18,973 bases of DNA, taken from positions 1 through 18,973 of the forward strand of contig JBIOYL010000465.1 of the NCBI GenBank assembly GCA_044870185.1, in the 5' to 3' direction. Numbering within the stretch: position 1 is the stretch's first letter; each line of letters opens with the position of its first letter. The notes beneath the pieces are model-generated. The model had not been told where the DNA came from, did no database searches, and worked only from the letters and a program-made list of their open reading frames with translations. The position numbers and the translations under genes were made by a program. This document shows, one piece after another, positions 13,210 through 18,973 of the stretch. The stretch is from JBIOYL01 sp044870185 (lineage in GTDB: Bacteria; Actinomycetota; CALGFH01).

Positions 13210-13242
13210 CCTGGGCACCGGTGCCCCAGACAGCTGCCCAGG
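13210..13242 (-). terminator. Possible hairpin terminator after nfo
   Basis: CCTGGGCA (13210-13217) can pair with TGCCCAGG (13235-13242). Inside lies the 14-bp palindrome GGGCACCGGTGCCC (13213-13226), offering an alternative fold. It starts 15 bp beyond the nfo stop. No U-tract is present; it could equally be an operator for the small gene downstream. Confidence 0.35.
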
Positions 13243-13256
13243 GCCGCATGGCGGCG

Positions 13257-14018
13257 CTACAGCCGGCTGCGCAGCAGCTCGATGTCGGCGCGGTGCTCGG
13301 CCACGCCGCCCGGCGTCTCGCAGATGACCGGGACGCCCGCCGAGCGCACGACACCCACCAGGAGGTCCAGGTCGATCTGCCCGCGCCCGAGGTTCTCGTG
13401 CCGGTCGCGCCCGGACCCGAACGGGTCCTTGGAGTCGTTGGCGTGGACCAGGTCGATCCGGCCGGTGATGGCCTTGAGCCGGTCGGCCACGTCGGCCAGC
13501 TCCTCCCCGCCGGCGTGCGCGTGGCAGGTGTCCAGGCAGACGCCGAGGTCGAAGTCGCCGACCTGCTCCCACAGCCCCGCGATGGTGCGAAGGTGGCGGG
13601 CCATCGCATGGTCGCCACCGGCGGTGTTCTCCAGCAGCAGCGGCACCGGGGACTCGAGCTGCTCGAGTGCCTTGCGCCAGCGCCGGAAGCCCTCCCGCTC
13701 GTCGTCGTCGGCTGTCACGTGGCCGCCGTGCACGATCACCGCCTTGGCGCCGACCGCGGCCGCACCGGCGCACGTCTGGGCCAGGAGCTTGCGGGACGGG
13801 ATGCGGATCCGGTTGTTGCCGGACGCCAGGTTGATGACGTAGGGGGCGTGCACGTAGACGTCGATGGTGGCGGCGGCCAGCGCCGGCGCGTCAGGGCCCG
13901 CCGGCGGGATCTTCCATCCCTGCGGGTCGCCGAGGAAGAACTGGACGCAGTCGGCGCCCCGCTCGCCGGCCGCGGCCAGCGCGCCGTCGCGGCCAAGGTG
14001 CACGCCGATCTTCACCAT
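13257..14018 (-). CDS. nfo: Deoxyribonuclease IV (AP endonuclease, Nfo family)
   Basis: A 253-residue TIM-barrel enzyme expected to cut DNA 5' of abasic sites in base-excision repair, using three zinc ions. It starts MVKIGVHLG. The metal ligands fall in order: His57 in VHAPYVINLAS, His97 in VIVHGGH, Glu130 in LLLENTAG, Asp163 and His166 in CLDTCHAHAGG, His192 in LVHANDSKDPFGSGRDRHENLG (with Asp205 and His207) and Glu234 in VICETPG. VQFFLGDPQGWK replaces the usual Q-F-F-x-x-x-P-x-x-W strand. It is somewhat shorter than the E. coli enzyme but complete. TAGGGT ends 6 bases before the ATG, suggesting a leaderless mRNA. Confidence 0.95.
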   Translation of the reverse strand: MVKIGVHLGRDGALAAAGERGADCVQFFLGDPQGWKIPPAGPDAPALAAATIDVYVHAPYVINLASGNNRIRIPSRKLLAQTCAGAAAVGAKAVIVHGGHVTADDDEREGFRRWRKALEQLESPVPLLLENTAGGDHAMARHLRTIAGLWEQVGDFDLGVCLDTCHAHAGGEELADVADRLKAITGRIDLVHANDSKDPFGSGRDRHENLGRGQIDLDLLVGVVRSAGVPVICETPGGVAEHRADIELLRSRL

Positions 14019-14024
14019 GCCTCG

Positions 14025-14030
14025 ACCCTA
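14025..14030 (-). promoter_or_regulatory. -10 element of a leaderless nfo promoter
   Basis: TAGGGT on the - strand ends 6 bases before the ATG at 14018. The GAGG between them is only one base from the start codon and so is badly placed for a ribosome site. Confidence 0.45.
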
Positions 14031-14125
14031 TCAGCTCCTGGCGACAGGCCCGAACGTGCAGACCCCGCAGCCGCCCCGGCGGATGACCCGACCGGCCGAT
14101 GCGGCACCGTCCCGGCGCAAGGCGA

Positions 14126-14737
14126 TCAGCCGAGCGGCGCGACGGCGAAGGCGACCGAGAACCGCCGGCACCAGACGACGGCGCTGTGGAACCGGGCGAC
14201 GTCGAGACCGGCGGGCAGCGCGTAGTTCTGGTTGCCGATGTTGCCCTTCAGCCCGCCCAGCTCGGCGGCCTGGCGGGTGAAGGTGGCCCGGTCGGGGTCC
14301 CCTGACCCCTCGGCCAGGTACACGTGCACGTCGGGCCCGTTGGAGGTGCGGAACTGCTCCAGGCGCAGCACGCGCGACCCGTTCGGCAGGGCGATGACGA
14401 GCGCGCGGCCGCTGCTTGGATGCTCGACGCCGTGGAAGCGCCCGCTGGCGAGCGTCCGCGGCCCGGCGGGCGTCGCGGTCGTGGCCCGCCCGCCCGAGGC
14501 TGCCGAGGACGGGGGCGCCTGGGCGGCCGCCGTCCCCACCAACGGCAGCGCCTCGTCGACGGTTGTGTTGATGTAGAGCTTCTGGGGCTGGAACACGACG
14601 AGCGTGACCACGATCGCCGCCGCCACGGTGACGCCGAGCGCCGCGCTGACGAGCGGATGGGCGGCCACGACGGCGCGGACGCCCCGTCTGCGGGCGGGCG
14701 CGGCGTGCTCGGGCGATGGCGGGTCGGTGGTGGGCAT
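14126..14737 (-). CDS. Membrane-anchored DM13-domain protein
   Basis: 203 residues from the ATG at 14737, chosen because GGAG lies 9 bases upstream; the earlier in-frame ATG at 14779 has no such site. The N-terminus is cytoplasmic, then one membrane helix at about 27-49 and an Ala/Ser/Thr/Pro-rich linker (65-95). The outer domain (about 98-201) begins SGRFHGVEHPSSGRALVI and continues through LRLEQFRTSNGPDVHVYLA, GGLKGNIGNQNYALP and SAVVWCRRFSVAFAVAPL, the DM13 pattern with its conserved Cys (190). DM13 is predicted to be an extracytoplasmic electron-transfer or redox domain; the activity is not proven. Upstream are a small dyad and an 11-bp tandem repeat. Confidence 0.9.
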   Translation of the reverse strand: MPTTDPPSPEHAAPARRRGVRAVVAAHPLVSAALGVTVAAAIVVTLVVFQPQKLYINTTVDEALPLVGTAAAQAPPSSAASGGRATTATPAGPRTLASGRFHGVEHPSSGRALVIALPNGSRVLRLEQFRTSNGPDVHVYLAEGSGDPDRATFTRQAAELGGLKGNIGNQNYALPAGLDVARFHSAVVWCRRFSVAFAVAPLG

Positions 14738-14766
14738 GTCACGACGCTCCGTTCGGGTTTTGGCCG

Positions 14767-14779
14767 ATGGTCCCACCAT
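14767..14779. promoter_or_regulatory. Short dyad upstream of the DM13 gene
   Basis: ATGGT-CCC-ACCAT is a perfect 5-bp inverted repeat about 30 bp ahead of the chosen start. It may be an operator; it could also be chance in GC-rich DNA. Confidence 0.3.
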
Positions 14780-14814
14780 GGCAGCTCGCCGTTACATGCC
14801 CACGGCCGCCGTCG

Positions 14815-14836
14815 TACCGCCGGCTTACCGTCGGCT
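14815..14836. repeat. Tandem 11-bp direct repeat upstream of the DM13 gene
   Basis: TACCGCCGGCT and TACCGTCGGCT lie side by side (one mismatch), 78 bp before the DM13 start. An 11-bp spacing is one helical turn, the arrangement bound by OmpR/PhoB-type response regulators. No promoter hexamers are clear. Confidence 0.45.
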
Positions 14837-14902
14837 GACCAAGACGGCGTGACCTCCGCCCAGAGGAGACCCGCCGACACCTGGATGCGGGCGAGACGCG
14901 GG

Positions 14903-16912
14903 CTACACGCGTGCCGAGCGGGCGACCTCACCGAGGGAGACCGACCGTAGCAGGGGACGTCGGCCGAGCCGGAACGGCACGATGGTCACGTTGACCCCGT
15001 CCAGGTTGCCGAGCACCTTCACCAGCCCCACCGAGGTCCGGTCGTGCAGCACCCGGTGCCAGAACTTGGCGTAGCCACGCCGCGGGACCAGCACGGTGAC
15101 CTGGGTGTCGGGCCGCACGAACTCCGCCACCGTCTGCTGGGCGGCGGCCAGCAGGTTGCGGTCGGGGGCGTCCACCACGTCCAGTGGGAACGGCATGTGT
15201 ACCTTGCTCCACAGCTTGGCCAGCTGGCGGGCATGGTCGGGGTCGACGGCGATGTGCACCGCGGTGATGTGCAGCGGGTTGAGCTGGCGGGCGTACTGCA
15301 GCGCCTCGATGGCGGCCCCGTCCAGGTCCTCCAGCAGCACGACCACCTCGTGGCGGGGCTTGGGCGGGGCCAGGCGCTGGGTCGCCTCGACCTTGAGCTC
15401 GGCCACCTCCGAGGCGTAGGCGAGCTGGGTGCGTCTGAGCAACAGCACGATCAGCGGCATGGCGACCACCACCATCCAGGCGCCATGGTGGAACTTGGTC
15501 ACGGTGATCACCACCAGCACGACGAAGGTGATCACCGCGCCCAGCCCGTTGACGAGCAGGCCCTTGCGCCAGCCCTCCTCGCGCAGGCGCAGGTGGCGCA
15601 GGGTCATGCCGGCCTGGGCCAGGGTGAACGAGGTGACCACGCCGATGGCGTACAGCGGGATCAGCCGGTGGACGCTGGCCTGGAAGGCGACCACCAGGAA
15701 CACCGCCGCGCCCGACAGCAGCAGGATGCCGTTGGAGTAGACCAGCCGATGGCCGCGCTTGCGCAGCTGGCGGGGCAGCAGCGCGTCGTGGGCGGCGAAC
15801 GAGGCCAGCACCGGAAAGCCGTTGAAGGCGGTGTTGGCCGCCAGCACCAGGATGAACAAGGTGGCCACCTGGACGAACAGGAACAGCGCCTCGCCGATCC
15901 CCGGCCCCAGGACGTGGCGGGCGATCTGGGCGACCAGGGTCGGGTTGCCGTCCTGGTAGGGGCTGACCTGGAGCCGGTGGGCCAACAAGGTGATGCCGAG
16001 GAACAGGAACCCCATGATCAGGGCCATCACGACCAGGGTCTTGGCGGCGTTGCGGGCCTCGGGGCGGCGGAAGGCGGGCACGCCATCGGCGATCGCCTCC
16101 ACCCCGGTCAGCGCGGTCGTGCCGGCCGCGAAGGCGTGCAGGACGAGAAACAGCGACACCGCCGCCAGCGACCCCTGCTCGGCCTGGGCCAGCCGGGAGG
16201 CCTCGCCGGCCTCGTAGGCGATCGGGCCCAGGTGGCCGAAGAACGTCAGGTAGGCCCCCCACAGCACCACCCCGCCGAGACTCAGGATGTACAGGTAGGT
16301 GGGGATCGCGAAGACGCGGCCGGCCTCCTTGATGCCGCGCAGGTTGCCCCACGTCAGCAGCACGATGAACGCCACCGACAGCTCCACCCGCCAGGCACCG
16401 ATCGGCGCCACCGCCGAGGCGAGGGCGGCGGTGCCGGCCGACACGCTCACCGCCACGGTCAGCACGTAGTCGATCAGCAACGCCGCCGCGCACACCATCG
16501 CCCACAGCGGACCAAGGTTGTCGCGGCTGACCATGTAGGCGCCGCCGCCGCGCGGGTAGGCGCGGATCACCTGCCGGTAGGACACCACCAGCACCAGCAG
16601 CAGCAGCGCGATCCCGCCGGCCAGCGGCAACGCCAAGGTGATGCCGGCCGCGCCGGCCGCCACCAGCACCAGCAGCATCTCCTCGGTCGCGTAGGCGGTC
16701 GAGGAGATCGGGTCGGAGGAGAACACCGCCAGCGCGATCCGCTTGGCGATGCGCTCGTGGGTGAGCTGGGCGGTCCGCAGCGGCCGGCCCAGCAGCAGCC
16801 GCTTGATGCGGTAGCCGAGCGACTCGTACGGCGGGAACGCCTCCGGGCGGGGCACCGCCTGCAACGGCGGCCGCTCCGTCGTCCGTACCGGCCGGGTGCC
16901 GTCGTCACTCAT
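14903..16912 (-). CDS. APC-superfamily permease, KimA-like potassium transporter
   Basis: 669 residues. The N-terminal segment KRLLLGRPLRTAQLTHERIAKRIALAVFSSDPISSTAYATEEML (about 37-80) is the KimA/YdaO entry motif. About 12 hydrophobic helices run to residue 500, with SYRQVIRAYPRGGGAYMVSRDNLG in the expected place. The C-terminal 160 residues are a soluble alpha/beta domain (HEVVVLLEDLDGAAIEALQYARQLNPLHITAVHIAVD), as in KimA. KimA of Bacillus is a high-affinity K+/H+ symporter inhibited by c-di-AMP; transport of K+ here is inferred, and an amino-acid permease is the alternative. AGGAGG precedes the ATG by about 9 bases. It lies only 38 bp behind the acyl-CoA ligase gene, so co-transcription is likely and there is no room for a c-di-AMP riboswitch. 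Confidence 0.92.
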   Translation of the reverse strand: MSDDGTRPVRTTERPPLQAVPRPEAFPPYESLGYRIKRLLLGRPLRTAQLTHERIAKRIALAVFSSDPISSTAYATEEMLLVLVAAGAAGITLALPLAGGIALLLLVLVVSYRQVIRAYPRGGGAYMVSRDNLGPLWAMVCAAALLIDYVLTVAVSVSAGTAALASAVAPIGAWRVELSVAFIVLLTWGNLRGIKEAGRVFAIPTYLYILSLGGVVLWGAYLTFFGHLGPIAYEAGEASRLAQAEQGSLAAVSLFLVLHAFAAGTTALTGVEAIADGVPAFRRPEARNAAKTLVVMALIMGFLFLGITLLAHRLQVSPYQDGNPTLVAQIARHVLGPGIGEALFLFVQVATLFILVLAANTAFNGFPVLASFAAHDALLPRQLRKRGHRLVYSNGILLLSGAAVFLVVAFQASVHRLIPLYAIGVVTSFTLAQAGMTLRHLRLREEGWRKGLLVNGLGAVITFVVLVVITVTKFHHGAWMVVVAMPLIVLLLRRTQLAYASEVAELKVEATQRLAPPKPRHEVVVLLEDLDGAAIEALQYARQLNPLHITAVHIAVDPDHARQLAKLWSKVHMPFPLDVVDAPDRNLLAAAQQTVAEFVRPDTQVTVLVPRRGYAKFWHRVLHDRTSVGLVKVLGNLDGVNVTIVPFRLGRRPLLRSVSLGEVARSARV

Positions 16913-16950
16913 CGTCGCCGCCCTCCTGCGCCAACGTTGCGGCGCCCGGC

Positions 16951-18618
16951 TCAGGCGGTCGGCGTGCTGGCCGCCCGCTCCAGGCCGAGCTCGCCGACGG
17001 AGGTCTCACGCATCTTGAACTTCTGGATCTTGCCGGTGACCGTCATCGGGAAGCCGTCCACGAACTTCCAGTACCGGGGGATCTTGTAGCTTGCGATCTT
17101 GCCCGCGCACCAGGCGCGCAGCGCGTCGCCGCTGACCGACTGCCCCTCCCGGAGCCGCACCCAGGCGCACAGCTCCTCGCCGTACCTGGCGTCGGGGACG
17201 CCGACGACCTGGACGTCGGCGACGGCCGGGTGCTGGTAGAGGAACTCCTCGACCTCGCGCGGGTAGATGTTCTCCCCGCCCCGGATCACCAGGTCCTTGA
17301 TGCGGCCGACGATGTTGGCGTAGCCGTCGGCGTCCACCGTGGCGAGGTCGCCGGTGTGCATCCAGCCGGCCCGGTCGATCGCGCCCGCGGTGGCCTCGTC
17401 GTCCTCCCAGTAGCTGAGCATCACCAGGTAGCCGCGGGTGCATAGCTCGCCCGGCTGGCCACGCGGCACGATCCGTCCGTTGTCTGGGTCGGTGACCTTG
17501 GCCTCGACGTGCGGGTGGATCCGGCCGACGGTCGACACGCGCTTGTCCACCGGGTCGTCGGGCGCGGTCTGGAACGAGACCGGGCTGGTCTCGGTCATCC
17601 CATAGCAGATGGTGACCTCGGGCATGTGCATGTCCGACTGGACCTTCTTCATCACCTCCACCGGGCAGGGCGAGCCGGCCATGATCCCGGTGCGCAGGCT
17701 GGACAGGTCGAATGCGCCGAAGCGAGGGTGCTCGAGCTCGGCAATGAACATCGTGGGGACTCCGTAAAGGGCGGTGCAGCGCTCGGCCTGGACGGCGGCG
17801 AGGGTCGCCTCCGGCTCGAACGACTCGGCCGGGTAGACCATGGCCGCGCCGTGGGTGCTGCAGGCGAGGTTGCCGAGCACCATCCCGAAGCAGTGGTACA
17901 GCGGCACCGGGATGCACACCCGGTCGGCCTCGCTGTAGCGGCAGCCCTCGCCGATGAAGAAGCCGTTGTTGAGGATGTTGTGGTGCGACAGGGTGGCGCC
18001 CTTGGGGAACCCGGTGGTGCCGGAGGTGTACTGGATGTTGATCGGGTCGTCGAACTGCAGCAGCACCTCGCGCCCGCGCAGCTGATCGGCCGGCACGCGA
18101 GCCGCCGCCTCGCGCAGGTCGTCCCAGCGCATCGCGCCGGGCGGCGCCTCTGGCCCGAGCACGATCCGCCGCTGCAGCGTCGGGACCTGCTCGGCGACCT
18201 GGTCGAGCATGGCGAGGTAGTCGGCCTGCCGGAAGCGGGGCGCCAGCACCAGGGTGGATACCCCGGACTGCGCCAGCGCGTAGGCCAGCTCGAAGGTGCG
18301 GTAGGCGGGGTTGATGTTGACCAGGATGGCGCCGACCTTGGCGGTGGCGTACTGCAGGGTCACCCACTCGGCGTTGTTGGGGGACCAGATGCCGACCCGC
18401 TCGCCCGGCTCGATGCCCAGCGCGAGCAGCCCGCGGGCGACCTCCTCGACGGCGGCGTGGAACTCGGCGTAGGTCTGACGGACGCCCTGGTGGACGCTGA
18501 TCACGGCGTCGTGGTCAGGGAACCGGGCGACCGTCCGGTCCAGGTTCTCGCCGATGGTCTCGCCCAGCAGTGGGACCTGGCTGGCCCCGTGAAGGTAGGA
18601 CAGTGCCTCGGCCGCCAT
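16951..18618 (-). CDS. AMP-forming fatty-acyl-CoA ligase (FadD-like)
   Basis: 555 residues of the ANL superfamily; activates a carboxylic acid to an acyl-AMP and then to the CoA ester. The ATP loop is YTSGTTGFPKG (197-207). CYGMTETSPVS (338-348), the hinge-side GWMHTGDLATVDADGY (418-433), GRIKDLVIRGGENIYPREVEE (438-458) and the catalytic Lys530 in VTGKIQKFKMRE are all present. SHHNILNNGFFIGEG and PLYHCFGMVLGNL resemble medium/long-chain FadD proteins. Chain length is not determinable. The ATG at 18618 has GGGAGG 6 bases upstream; an earlier in-frame ATG (18681) lacks one. A 15-bp dyad lies just upstream. Probably first gene of a unit with the KimA-like permease. Confidence 0.94.
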   Translation of the reverse strand: MAAEALSYLHGASQVPLLGETIGENLDRTVARFPDHDAVISVHQGVRQTYAEFHAAVEEVARGLLALGIEPGERVGIWSPNNAEWVTLQYATAKVGAILVNINPAYRTFELAYALAQSGVSTLVLAPRFRQADYLAMLDQVAEQVPTLQRRIVLGPEAPPGAMRWDDLREAAARVPADQLRGREVLLQFDDPINIQYTSGTTGFPKGATLSHHNILNNGFFIGEGCRYSEADRVCIPVPLYHCFGMVLGNLACSTHGAAMVYPAESFEPEATLAAVQAERCTALYGVPTMFIAELEHPRFGAFDLSSLRTGIMAGSPCPVEVMKKVQSDMHMPEVTICYGMTETSPVSFQTAPDDPVDKRVSTVGRIHPHVEAKVTDPDNGRIVPRGQPGELCTRGYLVMLSYWEDDEATAGAIDRAGWMHTGDLATVDADGYANIVGRIKDLVIRGGENIYPREVEEFLYQHPAVADVQVVGVPDARYGEELCAWVRLREGQSVSGDALRAWCAGKIASYKIPRYWKFVDGFPMTVTGKIQKFKMRETSVGELGLERAASTPTA

Positions 18619-18639
18619 GGCTGCCTCCCGAGCGGATCG

Positions 18640-18654
18640 ATCGCTTGCAGCGAT
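18640..18654. promoter_or_regulatory. Inverted repeat upstream of the acyl-CoA ligase gene
   Basis: ATCGCT-TGC-AGCGAT is a perfect 6-bp dyad with a 3-bp centre, 22 bases before the ATG and next to the ribosome site. It may be the operator of a TetR/GntR-type fatty-acid regulator or an mRNA hairpin. No clear -10/-35 was assigned. Confidence 0.45.
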
Positions 18655-18751
18655 GCTCGTGCCCACTCGGCGCAGGCGCAACCCCCAAGGGGAGCCAGGG
18701 TCATGCCTGCGCCGCCGTGGCGACCACGGCGCCGCTGGCCCAGCGTCGGCC

Positions 18752-18973
18752 TGCTTCCCCGCGTGTCAGGAGATCTTCGACCTGCGTCGGGCCCGACAGT
18801 GGACGGCTGCGCTGACCCACTGGTGTGCGTCCCAGCCCGACCTGGTCCCTTCCGCGGCCAGTGCCTGGTCCACCGCGCCGAGATCATGCAGCTGCACGGT
18901 GCCTGGCCGGACGCCATGGAGGAGGCGCAGCGGGCCTGCGAACGGCTCTCGGAGCCACCTGGTCAGCCGGCGG
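18752..18973 (+). pseudogene. Frameshifted fragment of a LuxR/TPR-type transcriptional regulator (runs off window)
   Basis: In one frame bases 18758-18849 read CQEIFDLRRARQWTAALTHW followed by CASQPDLVP. From 18850, one frame over, the text continues FRGQCLVHRAEIMQLHGAWP and DAMEEAQRACERLSEPPGQP to the edge. Together they read as one helical-repeat segment of the kind I recall from large LuxR-type regulators of actinobacteria (D-L-V-P-F-R-G-Q-C-L-V-H-R-A-E). The join at 18847-18850 lacks one base. No start codon, ribosome site or N-terminal ATPase domain is seen on the 5' side, so it appears truncated as well as frameshifted. A sequencing error at the join would be the alternative for the frameshift. 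Family identity is from memory. Confidence 0.5.

Noticed and set aside
16913..16950. A c-di-AMP (ydaO-type) riboswitch before the KimA-like gene
   Set aside because: Only 38 bp separate it from the upstream coding region, too short for that riboswitch, and none of its conserved segments are seen.
1..18973. CRISPR arrays, tRNA/rRNA genes, transposases and prophage genes
   Set aside because: No regularly spaced repeats beyond two copies, no tRNA-like cloverleaf segments and no mobile-element proteins were seen on either strand.

Overview
The window is very GC-rich and looks like chromosomal DNA from an actinomycete-lineage bacterium (Actinomycetota). The evidence is a set of lineage-typical genes: a WhiB1-type iron-sulfur regulator, a UsfX/SigF stress-sigma pair, a mycothiol-ligase (MshC)-like enzyme, a nickel superoxide dismutase with its SodX protease, a Zur-type repressor and a small Lsr2-like protein. 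No mobile element, CRISPR array, rRNA or tRNA was seen. I cannot place the organism more precisely from the sequence.

Layout. Positions 1-61 hold the tail of an unidentified + strand gene, followed by a strong bidirectional hairpin terminator. sodN (-) and sodX (+) are divergent and form a complete Ni-SOD production unit. A short-chain dehydrogenase/epimerase-like protein follows (1267-2211); it has lost the usual catalytic Tyr and Lys. whiB and a DUF5317-type membrane protein form a - strand pair (3209 down to 2269). A glycerophosphodiester phosphodiesterase gene (3442-4254) runs into the 3' end of the - strand operon usfX-sigF-dagK (6435 down to 4215), and the two 3' ends overlap by 40 bp. 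The sigF start overlaps the usfX stop, and dagK follows sigF after 2 bp.

A methyltransferase and an MFS exporter (8656 down to 6591) are coupled by a GTGA overlap. They are divergent from a zur-like gene (8768-9178). Next come a 92-residue protein resembling the N-terminal half of Lsr2 with an AT-hook tail, a 468-bp stretch without a supported gene, an amidohydrolase (-), the MshC-like ligase (+), two short unknown genes, endonuclease IV (nfo), a membrane-anchored DM13 protein, a KimA-like potassium/amino-acid permease and a fatty-acyl-CoA ligase. The right edge holds what looks like a frameshifted fragment of a LuxR-type regulator.

Common themes are oxidative and general stress (Ni-SOD, SigF, WhiB, mycothiol, Nfo) and phospholipid turnover (phosphodiesterase, lipid kinase, acyl-CoA ligase). 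Regulation is notable: five genes have a TANNNT hexamer 6-8 bases before the start codon and no well-placed Shine-Dalgarno, as expected for leaderless mRNAs. Several other promoters carry short dyads or direct repeats that look like operators.
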